Counted from the first letter of the stretch, positions 57,013-64,000 are shown. The stretch is DNA of 64,000 nt from Actinomadura meyerae (GCF_900188445.1 NZ_FZOR01000003.1:1-64000); one strand, 5' to 3'. Notes: generated by a model from the letters alone, not told the origin. Made by a program: numbers and translations.

Positions 57013-57234
57013 ATGGCCCTCGAAATCACCGAAACCAAGATGACCGCCACCACAAACGGCAAGGTCATAGCCACAGCAACCCGCACGGGCAACGCCTGGC
57101 ACGCCACCACATGGCCAACGCCCCTAGACCGCAACGGCGCCATCACGGCCCTGACCCTCGCCGAACTCACCCTCATCCACGGCGAGCACGACCCCTGCGT
57201 CATTGACCTCCGAGAGGAGTTGACGCGTGGTTGA
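57013..57234 (+). CDS. small hypothetical protein of integrative-element type
   Basis: A 73-residue protein (ALEITETKMTATTNGKVIATATR...TLIHGEHDPCVIDLREEL) that I cannot name. It lies directly before the DUF2637 gene, overlapping it by eight bases, so the two are coupled. The Shine-Dalgarno GGGAGGAGG is strong. Short basic/Thr-rich proteins in this position accompany DUF2637 genes on actinomycete mobile elements, where their role is unknown. Confidence 0.7.
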   Translation: MALEITETKMTATTNGKVIATATRTGNAWHATTWPTPLDRNGAITALTLAELTLIHGEHDPCVIDLREELTRG

Positions 57235-57838
57235 CCGCCTCACCCGCATCACAACGGCCCTCGCCGTCGTGACAGTCGCCGGCGTAGCCGCGATCATTTC
57301 CTACCGCCACGCCTACGAACTCGTCCGCTCCCACGGCGAGGCAGGCACCACCGCACGCCTCGTCCCCTTCACGGTGGACGGCCTCATCTGGGCGGCGTCC
57401 ATGGTCATCCTCGACGCAAGCCGCCGGAAGCAACCAGCACCAGCCCTAGCCAAGTGGAGCCTCGCCGTAGGCATCGTGGCGACGGTAGGCGCCAACGTGG
57501 CGCACGGCGCGTCCCACGGCGTCATAGGCGCCCTCGTGAGCGCATGGCCGGCACTCGCCCTCGTGGGCTCATTCGAACTCCTCATGACCCTCACCCGCGC
57601 CGCCGCAACCCACACCGCACCACAGCGGAACGAGCAACGCACCACAGTGGAGCACCTCGAACCACTGCGCACCGAGGTGGAGCAGACCTCAGAACAAGCG
57701 GTGCTCGCCGAGTACCTAGCAAGCCTGGACGGCCCCGGCCGCCCCGTCTCCCAGCGCTACCTAGCCGAGAAGCACAACATCGACCGCCGCAAGGTCAAAC
57801 AGATCATCGCTACCGCAAACCAACCGCCCCAAGCGTGA
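57227..57838 (+). CDS. DUF2637 domain protein (actinomycete mobile-element type)
   Basis: A 203-residue DUF2637 protein. Four hydrophobic segments (AVVTVAGVAAIISYRHAYEL, FTVDGLIWAASMVILDA, WSLAVGIVATVGANVAHG, SAWPALALVGSFELLMTLT) are followed by a C-terminal cytosolic part with a helix-turn-helix-like end (SQRYLAEKHNIDRRKVKQIIA). DUF2637 proteins are common on actinomycete integrative and conjugative elements near transfer genes. Codon use is unlike the chromosome (CTAGCC, CTAGCA present). The GTG start has GAGAGGAG upstream. An interleaved double inverted repeat follows its stop. Confidence 0.85.
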   Translation: MVDRLTRITTALAVVTVAGVAAIISYRHAYELVRSHGEAGTTARLVPFTVDGLIWAASMVILDASRRKQPAPALAKWSLAVGIVATVGANVAHGASHGVIGALVSAWPALALVGSFELLMTLTRAAATHTAPQRNEQRTTVEHLEPLRTEVEQTSEQAVLAEYLASLDGPGRPVSQRYLAEKHNIDRRKVKQIIATANQPPQA

Positions 57839-57841
57839 GCC

Positions 57842-57902
57842 GGAAGCCTCCGTCACACCTGCTCAGTACGACGGAGGCTTCCCTCTCCTACTGAGCAGGT
57901 GT
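57842..57902. repeat. two interleaved perfect inverted repeats (pseudoknot-capable)
   Basis: Repeat 1: GGAAGCCTCCGTC (57842-57854) pairs with GACGGAGGCTTCC (57870-57882). Repeat 2: ACACCTGCTCAGTA (57855-57868) pairs with TACTGAGCAGGTGT (57889-57902). All 27 base pairs are perfect. The 5' arm of the second stem fills the loop of the first, the exact layout of an H-type pseudoknot or of two mutually exclusive hairpins. It starts three bases after the DUF2637 stop, so it may be a terminator, or a recombination or replication site. Confidence 0.85.
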
Positions 57903-57988
57903 GAGTGCCTCGTTCTGTCGGCACCTGCCGGTACGGTCAGCGGACCTGCGAGCGTCATACGATGACCGGATTGAATCGAGGAGCATAA

Positions 57989-58795
57989 TTGACCGATTGG
58001 GGAGACCGTACTTGCAAGTTTGACGGATGCCAAAGACTGATACTAAGCCGAGGGTATTGCAGTGGCCACTACCAGCAACTCATGAAGGGTAAGGCGCTAC
58101 AGCCACTGCGATCCAAGTACGGACCGACATGCATGGTGCCGAAATGCTCAAAAAGGGCGCACAGTCGCGGACATTGCACACAGCACTATGCACAACTTCT
58201 TCGCGCCGAGCGAGAGCAGCGAGTTAGGACGGGCGAGCCGCGCGAAGGCGACATATGCAGAGTCGAGGCATGTGATCGAATTGCAGCAACGGACAGCTAT
58301 TGCTCAAGTCATTACCATCGACTGAAGACGTACGGAACAACAGAAAAGCCAATATCGTCTTATGTTCGCAAAGAAAAGCGAACCAATCAGCACGGACAGA
58401 TTCAGTGCAGCTCCTGCAAACAATGGCTGCTTCCGGAAGAATATCCAAAACGCAGCAATCAAAGTCCTTCCTCTTTCTGCCGCATGTGCCATGCCCTTAG
58501 GCGTCATAATATAGATCGAAACGATTACGATGCCATGCTCCGCGAACAGAACGGTATGTGCGCTGTTTGTGGAGCCACAGCTGGCGACTCGCTCGGCCGC
58601 TCTTTCCACGTCGATCACGATCACGACTGTTGCGACTGGGTTGTCGGATCATGCGGCAAATGCATAAGAGGACTTCTCTGCACATCATGCAATAAGGCAG
58701 CCGGCATGCTGAGGGACTCGCCACAACTCGCTTCGGCGTTAGCTGACTACCTGAGGCGCGGGACGCGTTCGAGGAGAACCATGGACCAAGATTGA
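57989..58795 (+). CDS. HNH/endonuclease VII-type nuclease with three zinc-finger repeats
   Basis: A 268-residue protein. Three tandem motifs C-x4-C-x9-C-x2-H occur at C9-C14-C24-H27, C48-C53-C63-H66 and C90-C95-C105-H108. A further Cys cluster follows (QCSSCKQW ... SFCRMC). The C-terminus is a recombination-endonuclease-VII/HNH fold: MCAVCGATA, FHVDHDHDCCDW and CIRGLLCTSCNKAAGML supply the Cys zinc site and catalytic His-Asp. It likely cuts DNA, the fingers giving substrate binding. The TTG start is backed by GAGGAG. Its low GC marks recent transfer. Confidence 0.85.
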   Translation: MTDWGDRTCKFDGCQRLILSRGYCSGHYQQLMKGKALQPLRSKYGPTCMVPKCSKRAHSRGHCTQHYAQLLRAEREQRVRTGEPREGDICRVEACDRIAATDSYCSSHYHRLKTYGTTEKPISSYVRKEKRTNQHGQIQCSSCKQWLLPEEYPKRSNQSPSSFCRMCHALRRHNIDRNDYDAMLREQNGMCAVCGATAGDSLGRSFHVDHDHDCCDWVVGSCGKCIRGLLCTSCNKAAGMLRDSPQLASALADYLRRGTRSRRTMDQD

Positions 58796-59286
58796 GTCTT
58801 TCATCTCGTAGAATTACTACAAATTCCCTACCGTCGACTATTCGACCTCGTCTTGGCCCTGGCGTCATGCAGCGTCCCTTAGCCAAGCCACCTGCGGTCA
58901 AACTAGGATCTACTCCACAGGATGCAGGGCCACCAGCGTCGCACAAGATCGGAGTTCTTAGGCGGACACCTGTAACCTAGACGTACAGCGGCCATACCGC
59001 TCCTTCCCATCCAGTTGCGACCGGCCGGGCTCTGACACCACACGGCAAGTCACGCAACCCACACATCCCACGGCCTCATCAGGTGCCCAACGCACACGCG
59101 CTGCCTCCAAGTGCACGACATGGCTCTTACCTGGGCGAACGCGCCTGAACCCCGCCCGCCGCGGCACCAGTCGGCCTCGCCGTTGGGCAACAAGCGGTCA
59201 CTACACACTCTGGGAGGGCATCCTTGGCTAATCTCTGAGCAGGCGGCCATGCGGTTCGCTGCAGCGAAGCTTCGAAGGGAGACACC
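58796..59286. other. gene-free spacer between HNH and GHKL genes
   Basis: 491 bases with no gene I can support. Short open frames on either strand lack family signals and Shine-Dalgarno sequences; one Cys-rich minus-strand frame (58958-59167) might be a decayed gene. GC content is mixed: low at the left end, higher around 59000-59200. It may contain the promoter of the GHKL gene and a decayed remnant of lost island sequence. Confidence 0.4.
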
Positions 59287-61407
59287 GTGCCGGAAGACCC
59301 CCCCTACAAGATGAGCATCAATCTCAACGTCCTGAACCATCTCGGCATTAATCTGTACAGCAATATTCCGGCAGTCATCTCCGAAGTCGTGGCCAACGCA
59401 TACGACGCCGATGCCGAGACCGTAACGATCGAAATAGACACGTCTCGGCATCAAGTCGTCATAAAAGATGACGGCGAAGGCATGGATCTTACTGACATCA
59501 ATGACCGCTATCTCAATGTTGGCTACCAGCGCAGAAACGACAATAGGGCAAAGACTGAACGCTTCAATCGCGCGGTCATGGGAAGAAAAGGAATTGGCAA
59601 GCTTTCACTGTTTTCAATCGCCGAAACAGTGGAAGTCCACTCAACGAGATCTGGCCAGAAACATGCCCTGCGTATGACCATCGATGGCATTCGCCAGGCG
59701 ATTGGTGACGATGCGCAGAATATGCGCGCATATCATCCAGAGCCACTCCCCTCGGAAGTCGTCGACTTCGAGCGTGGAACGCGGATCGTGCTGACGGATC
59801 TCAAGAAAGGTCTTGCGAACGTCCAGAGTGGGCTAAGGAAGCGTCTAGCCCGACGCTTCTCCATCCTTGGCGCAGAGCATTCATTTCGCCTTTTCATCGA
59901 CGGGGAAGAGGTTACAATTGCGGATAGAGACTATTTTCACAAGCTTCAATACGTCTGGACATACGGCCCCGATGAGGTCGCTCAAGCTGTAGTCAGGCGA
60001 TGCATCAACGTCGATCAAAGCATCCCGGTTAGCTCGGAAGAGTTGGCGGACAGAACAATTACGGGCTGGATCGGGACAGTCAAGCATTCCGGATCATTGA
60101 AGGAGGGAGAAGGGGATAACCTCAACAGAATTTCGCTTATGGTGCGTGGAAAGTTGGCGCATGAGGATCTTTTGGAGGAGATAAACGAGGGCAAGATTTT
60201 TCGCGCCTATCTGATCGGGGAACTCCACGCAGACTTCCTGGATCAGGATGATAAAGGCGACATCGCCACGAGCAGCCGGCAGCGCATCATAGAGGACGAT
60301 CCTCGCTACCAAGAACTTTTGAAGTGGCTGCAGATCGAAATAACCCGCATAGGCTCCGCATGGACTGAACACAGGAACTCTGAAGGCAAAAAGGCTGCAT
60401 TTGAGAACGAAAATATCAAAGAATGGTTCGGCACTCTCGGTCGCGATAGTCGAAAGAAAGCCGAGCGCCTCTTCGGGAAAATAAATCAACTCACAGTAGA
60501 TAGCGAGCGCCAGCGTTCCGAACTATTCTCTCATGCCGTACTGGCATTCGAGGCGTTGCGATACAGGGACAATTTGGAAGCGCTCGATGACATGGAGCCT
60601 CAGGACATCGCGGCCGTGACGAGCCTATTCAAGAGCATAGAGGATCTGGAGGCTGCCCTATACTACCAAATCGTCGTCCAGCGCCTTCGTGTTATCGACA
60701 AACTTCGAGAACATGTCGATAATGATGCACTCGAAAAGATTCTACAAAAGCATCTTTTTGAGCATCTCTGGCTGTTGGATCCGTCGTGGGAGCGCGCAAC
60801 CGACCGCATGATGGAAGAACGTATAGGAGATACGTTTGCCAAGATCAACAATCAGCTGACCGATGAGGAGAGACTTTCTCGTATCGACATCCGCTATAAA
60901 AAAGTCACCGGAACGCATGTCATAGTTGAACTGAAGCGCAACTCGGTGGTAACGGACACTTATACGCTACTCAAGCAAGTAGATAAATACCGGAACGCGC
61001 TTCTACGCTACCTGAAGGACGCCGGCAGAGACGAGCCTGTTGAAGTGGTTTGCGTTATTGGGAGGGACCTGCGCGACTGGAGCAATCCGAACGGACTTGC
61101 TGAGTCACAGAATTTGCTTGCCGCAAAGAAGATTCGGGTTCTCAAGTATGAGCAGCTTCTGGCGGACGCCTACGCTGGCTACAGGGAATACATAGATCGG
61201 CAAGAGGAATTGGGCCGCATTCGCGCCCTACTTACAGAGCTTGCAGAAAACGAGGATGAAGCCCCTCCTATCGGTGTAGCAACAAGCGCGATCAAAGAGA
61301 AGGGGGATACAACTACCATCGGGGTTTCCAAGTCCATACAGCCGACTGCACTTGAAGACCGGGATGATGGTTATACTGGCACGCTCTTCGAGCTACCGAG
61401 CGACTGA
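59287..61407 (+). CDS. MORC-like GHKL ATPase fused to a PD-(D/E)XK nuclease domain
   Basis: A 706-residue protein. The N-terminal Bergerat ATP-binding fold has E33-x3-N37-x2-D40 in SEVVANAYDADA, DDGEGM (61-66) and GRKGIGKLS (99-107), the N, G1 and G2 boxes of GHKL ATPases such as MutL, Hsp90 and MORC. A second alpha-beta (S5-like) domain follows to about residue 300. A helical middle leads to a C-terminal nuclease core with D534 in RIDIRYKK and E548-L-K550 in VIVELKRNS, the D-x13-ExK of PD-(D/E)XK nucleases. It probably acts as an ATP-driven DNA-cleaving defence protein. The GTG start has AAGGGAG. Low GC; next to a DNA methyltransferase. Confidence 0.85.
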   Translation: MPEDPPYKMSINLNVLNHLGINLYSNIPAVISEVVANAYDADAETVTIEIDTSRHQVVIKDDGEGMDLTDINDRYLNVGYQRRNDNRAKTERFNRAVMGRKGIGKLSLFSIAETVEVHSTRSGQKHALRMTIDGIRQAIGDDAQNMRAYHPEPLPSEVVDFERGTRIVLTDLKKGLANVQSGLRKRLARRFSILGAEHSFRLFIDGEEVTIADRDYFHKLQYVWTYGPDEVAQAVVRRCINVDQSIPVSSEELADRTITGWIGTVKHSGSLKEGEGDNLNRISLMVRGKLAHEDLLEEINEGKIFRAYLIGELHADFLDQDDKGDIATSSRQRIIEDDPRYQELLKWLQIEITRIGSAWTEHRNSEGKKAAFENENIKEWFGTLGRDSRKKAERLFGKINQLTVDSERQRSELFSHAVLAFEALRYRDNLEALDDMEPQDIAAVTSLFKSIEDLEAALYYQIVVQRLRVIDKLREHVDNDALEKILQKHLFEHLWLLDPSWERATDRMMEERIGDTFAKINNQLTDEERLSRIDIRYKKVTGTHVIVELKRNSVVTDTYTLLKQVDKYRNALLRYLKDAGRDEPVEVVCVIGRDLRDWSNPNGLAESQNLLAAKKIRVLKYEQLLADAYAGYREYIDRQEELGRIRALLTELAENEDEAPPIGVATSAIKEKGDTTTIGVSKSIQPTALEDRDDGYTGTLFELPSD

Positions 61408-61552
61408 GCACTCCCTCGCAGAGACCGTTACGTCACCCAAGCGCCCTTGAGGTTGGCCGCTGGCTTGCCCAACTTCCGCGATCTTGCCTGAAGATGTGCA
61501 ACACGAGCGTTTAAGGTACCGCTGTGGCTGCTTGATCGTCTAGGCTAGTACC

Positions 61553-62596
61553 ATGGAAGGCATCTCGGCGATCGACTTGTTCTGCGGTGCAGGCGGCCTG
61601 TCTCAAGGTCTCTCAGAAGCTGGTGTCAAGGTTGTCGCCGGAATTGACACGGACCCGAGATGCAAATATCCATTCGAAGCTAATATCGGTGGACGCTTTC
61701 TAGAACAGGATGTGCAGACTGTCTCCGGCGCCCAGCTCAATCGCCTATGGGGCCGCGGGACAGTAAAAGTTTTGGCGGGTTGCGCACCTTGCCAACCCTT
61801 CTCTTCTTATCGTCGAGGCGTGGACACCTCTCGCGAGAAAGAATGGTCCCTACTTAGCGAGTTCGGACGTCTAGCACGCACAACCCGACCGCACGTTGTG
61901 ACTATGGAGAACGTTCCGCGCATCGCAAGTTCCACTATCTTTCAGACGTTCATTTCGACGCTGAAGACGAATGGTTTTCATGTCTCTTATAAATCCGTCT
62001 ACTGTCCAGAATACGGGCTTCCTCAGCACCGTCGGCGACTAGTCCTACTGGCGTCAAGGCTTGGCCCTATAAAGATACCAGACGGAACTTACGCGCCTGG
62101 AAGTTTTATTACGGTTAGAGATGCTATCGGCAACTTGCCCGCTATTGAGAATGGCGAGGTCGATCGCATCGATTCACTGCATCGGAGCCGCAATCTCTCG
62201 GAAATCAATCTGAAGAGAATCCGAGCTTCCACACCTGGAGGAACGTGGGAGGATTGGCCTCCCGAGCTTCGAGCACCGTGTCATCGTCGAGCCACGGGGG
62301 CCACTTTTCGAAGTGTTTATGCCCGAATGCTGTGGGACGATCCATCGCCAACGATCACTACGATGGCTTACAATTTTGGCACGGGGCGATTTGGGCATCC
62401 GTCTCAAGATCGCGCTATCAGTTTGCGCGAGGCATCCATTCTGCAGGGGTTCCCCTTGGGGTATGATTTTATACCTCCCGGAGGCAAAGTGGAGTTTGCT
62501 CCACTTGGGCGTCTTATCGGAAATGCTGTACCTCCTGTCATCGGGAAACTAATCGGCGCAACGATTGCGGAGCACATTAAGGATCGCTTCAGATAG
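61553..62596 (+). CDS. DNA (cytosine-5-)-methyltransferase
   Basis: A 347-residue C5 methyltransferase. Motif I is IDLFCGAGGLSQGL, motif IV is GCAPCQPFSSYR with the catalytic Cys80, motif VI is MENVP, motif VIII is PQHRRRLVLLAS, and motif X is GRLIGNAVPPVIG. The target-recognition region (about residues 200-270) is short. It lies 145 bp after the GHKL-nuclease, on the same strand. It would protect self DNA against that protein or the HNH nuclease. No Shine-Dalgarno is evident; a TAGGCT box six bases upstream suggests leaderless translation. The last eight bases overlap the convergent XRE gene. Confidence 0.94.
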   Translation: MEGISAIDLFCGAGGLSQGLSEAGVKVVAGIDTDPRCKYPFEANIGGRFLEQDVQTVSGAQLNRLWGRGTVKVLAGCAPCQPFSSYRRGVDTSREKEWSLLSEFGRLARTTRPHVVTMENVPRIASSTIFQTFISTLKTNGFHVSYKSVYCPEYGLPQHRRRLVLLASRLGPIKIPDGTYAPGSFITVRDAIGNLPAIENGEVDRIDSLHRSRNLSEINLKRIRASTPGGTWEDWPPELRAPCHRRATGATFRSVYARMLWDDPSPTITTMAYNFGTGRFGHPSQDRAISLREASILQGFPLGYDFIPPGGKVEFAPLGRLIGNAVPPVIGKLIGATIAEHIKDRFR

Positions 62597-63317
62597 TCTC
62601 GCTGCCCTGCCAGACCCGGTCAAAGCTTTGTTGATAGGTGACGGCCATATCGTTCGGGTGGGTGTTGCGAAGGTGGAGCACCGGGGCGTGGGATGCGGGG
62701 ATGCCATAGGCGTGGGGATTGATCAAAAGATCGTTGTCGGCTCGATAGATGGAGTTGTAGAGCACCGTGTCGTGTAGGCGGATCTCTACGTTATCGAGGT
62801 CGCGGAGGGGTTCGTAGAGGACGAGGGCGTTGCGGATCTTGGCTGCTAGGGAGTCGCCAACGCCCTCGTCTGCGCCCCGTTCGGAGATGCGGGGGCCGTC
62901 TGGGTTGCCGAGGAGGATGCGGACGGTGACGCCGTCTCGGGCCTTGTCGGCAATAGTTCGCATGACGCCTTGGTCTTCGGGGAGAAAGAGGCCGGCGTAG
63001 GCGAGGATGCCGATCTCATGACGTGCGCTGGCGAAGTGGTGTTGCCAGACGGCTCGGGGGACGGCCCAGCGGTGCGGGTAGGTGGCAAGGATCTGGGCGC
63101 CCGGTGGTTCGGGAAGCGGGCGCGGTGCGGAGAGCTGGGGCCATAGGTCGTCGGCGGTGTGGTCCAGGAGGTCACAAAGGGTCGCTCGGTGGCGGGGATA
63201 GGGGATGCGACCCAACAGCCAGCGGCGGACGGTCTTGGGGTCTACGTCGAGACGCTTGGCTACCTCCTCTTCGGTGAGTCGGGTCTCTTCGAGGGCTCGC
63301 CGCAACAGGTCGTTCAC
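62589..63317 (-). CDS. XRE helix-turn-helix protein with C-terminal DUF5919
   Basis: A 242-residue protein. The N-terminal helix-turn-helix is LTEEEVAKRLDVDPKTVRRWL (residues about 14-34). The C-terminal part (residues 75-240) is a DUF5919/PLD-like domain, with ILLGNPDGPRISERG and LYNSIYRADNDLLINPHAYGIP, the latter resembling the H/N/D-type motif of phospholipase-D-like enzymes. Such proteins are common in actinomycetes as single regulators. GTG 63317 has GGGAGGT at good spacing. GC is high again, so it probably belongs to the flanking chromosome. It is convergent with the methyltransferase. Confidence 0.83.
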   Translation of the reverse strand: MNDLLRRALEETRLTEEEVAKRLDVDPKTVRRWLLGRIPYPRHRATLCDLLDHTADDLWPQLSAPRPLPEPPGAQILATYPHRWAVPRAVWQHHFASARHEIGILAYAGLFLPEDQGVMRTIADKARDGVTVRILLGNPDGPRISERGADEGVGDSLAAKIRNALVLYEPLRDLDNVEIRLHDTVLYNSIYRADNDLLINPHAYGIPASHAPVLHLRNTHPNDMAVTYQQSFDRVWQGSETI

Positions 63318-63358
63318 CGGACCTCCCGAGATGCAAGGTAGGACTGACGCTAGCAGAA

Positions 63359-63378
63359 GACGTCCCTAGACGTCCCTA
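63359..63378. promoter_or_regulatory. tandem GACGTCCCTA decamers between divergent genes
   Basis: Two perfect head-to-tail copies of GACGTCCCTA (63359-63368 and 63369-63378) in the 175-bp gap between the XRE-DUF5919 gene and the gene at 63493. Tandem copies exactly 10 bp apart put two sites on the same face of the helix. They are a likely binding site of the XRE protein (inference). Confidence 0.6.
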
Positions 63379-63492
63379 GTTGCCGGTGGAGAGGTCCCGG
63401 CCTGCCAACGAGGCTTCTGGACACGCCCGAGGTGCCGCACCTGCGGTTTCTGGGCGGCCAAGTCCCCCAAGCAACCTCGTTGAGGAGGCTCC

Positions 63493-63855
63493 ATGTCCTT
63501 CGACCAGCCCCGTGAGACCGATGCAGAGTCGACGTCCTTCTCTGGTCTGAGCGCGGCCGAGGCGCGGTTGGCCGCGCTGGGCGCTCACCTGCGCGCACAT
63601 CGCCTCGTCGTCGAACTGACCTCGACGGGACTGAAGGTGCGCAACCTGGAAGCGCCGGGTTGCTGTGACGAGAACCCCATGCTGTCCGACAAGATCACGT
63701 GTCGGCCCTTCGACCGGGACGGTGGTCACCTCTGGTTCTTCGACTCGTCGGGGCATCCGATCACTGAGGCCGAGCGCATCGTTGACGCGGTGGTGTGGGT
63801 CAAGGGCAGGCTCGCCAACCGTGACGGCCTTCCTGCAACGGAGGGCACGCTCTGA
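63493..63855 (+). CDS. small hypothetical protein, divergent from the XRE gene
   Basis: A 120-residue protein that I do not recognise. It has a helical N-terminal half (SAAEARLAALGAHLRAHRLV), a beta-strand section RLVVELTSTGLKVRNLE and the compact segment GGHLWFFDSSGHPITEAERI. The strong GAGGAGG Shine-Dalgarno supports the ATG. It overlaps the next reading frame by one base (TGATG). Possibly a partner of the divergent XRE regulator. Confidence 0.72.
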   Translation: MSFDQPRETDAESTSFSGLSAAEARLAALGAHLRAHRLVVELTSTGLKVRNLEAPGCCDENPMLSDKITCRPFDRDGGHLWFFDSSGHPITEAERIVDAVVWVKGRLANRDGLPATEGTL

Positions 63856-64000
63856 TGGCGCGGCCTGTTGGACGGCATCGGCGCACCTGCTCGCCGCCGA
63901 GCCCCTCCCGTAGGACCGTCAGCCCTCGCCCGCAGACGGACGCGACGGGGCGGTGGGTTGCTGTCTCCGCCGCGAGCAAGCCCACGCGCCACGTTGCTCC
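63855..64000 (+). CDS. 5' part of a gene continuing beyond the window (tentative)
   Basis: An open frame starting at an ATG that shares one base with the stop of the previous gene (TGATG coupling) and running without a stop to the window end. The first residues are MARPVGRHRRTCSPPSPSR; no family can be recognised from 48 residues. Its reality rests on the coupling alone. Confidence 0.35.
   Translation, partial: MARPVGRHRRTCSPPSPSRRTVSPRPQTDATGRWVAVSAASKPTRHVA

Larger units (their letters stand above)
57013..62596. mobile_element. accessory island, probable integrative-element remnant with defence genes
   Basis: From the DUF2637 operon to the DNA methyltransferase. Codon use becomes relaxed (many CTA, GTA, ATA, A/T third positions) and GC visibly falls from over 70% to roughly 50-55% between about 57.9 and 62.6 kb (by-eye estimate). 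The content (DUF2637, HNH endonuclease VII, GHKL-nuclease, cytosine methyltransferase) is typical of horizontally acquired regions. No integrase, replication or transfer gene and no flanking direct repeat were found. Boundaries are therefore approximate. Confidence 0.5.

Noticed and set aside
60094-60489. Minus-strand open frame inside the GHKL-nuclease gene
   Set aside because: The region's lower GC makes random frames possible; no start signal or family similarity, and the plus frame is conserved throughout.

Overview
The window is high-GC actinobacterial chromosome. Evidence is the GC-saturated third codon positions, frequent GTG/TTG starts, short ATGA/GTGA gene overlaps, and an actinobacterial rimP-nusA-rnpM-infB-DUF503-rbfA-nrnA-truB-ribF-rpsO-pnp-M16 peptidase-dapB gene order. 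A KstR2-type regulator, MenA and DUF2637 also fit Actinomycetia. The protein mix suggests Streptosporangiales/Thermomonosporaceae (Actinomadura-like), but sequence inspection alone cannot prove the genus. No rRNA, tRNA, CRISPR array or complete insertion sequence was seen.

Layout. 0.1-9.3 kb is mixed housekeeping and small metabolism: a VOC protein coupled to a small gene, a CGNR regulator, GNAT proteins, an MFS exporter, menA, ung, an orphan ModA-like lipoprotein, and a transglutaminase-like/GNAT pair. 9.3-25.6 kb is one long minus-strand run holding the translation and RNA-processing cluster (rimP to pnp), followed by an M16 peptidase, an azoreductase with a double operator, and dapB. 25.8-32.7 kb holds envelope and unknown genes: a ferritin-like lipoprotein, a coiled-coil protein, a TRM11-like methyltransferase, an HAD hydrolase, a secreted protein and a YbhN-type membrane protein. 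32.7-38.1 kb is a sugar (CUT2) ABC operon with two separate single-domain ATPases and a terminal ROK regulator. 38.6-56.6 kb carries an M14 peptidase, a PTH2-type protein, three TetR/target pairs with visible operators (MFS exporter, KstR2-like, amidase), a DUF2156 protein, a beta-lactamase-fold hydrolase, endonuclease V and a steroid-type SDR.

Accessory island. After a strong hairpin at 56.61-56.66 kb the character changes. A 73-residue protein and a DUF2637 protein, both typical of actinomycete integrative elements, end in two interleaved perfect inverted repeats. Four genes follow with visibly lower GC and relaxed codon use or unusual content: an HNH/endonuclease VII-type nuclease with three tandem Cys3His fingers, a MORC-like GHKL ATPase carrying a C-terminal PD-(D/E)XK nuclease motif, a cytosine-5 DNA methyltransferase, and an XRE-DUF5919 regulator in convergent overlap (GC-rich again). 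The ATPase-nuclease plus methyltransferase pair is the best candidate here for an unusual restriction-modification or anti-phage system. Fusions and neighbourhoods of this general type were predicted computationally (MORC/MutL homologues in R-M systems, Iyer, Abhiman and Aravind 2008), so the novelty lies in the particular combination. No integrase, TraB or replication gene is visible, so the island is either a remnant or continues beyond 64 kb.

All motif positions and composition statements were read by eye. Nothing was searched against databases.
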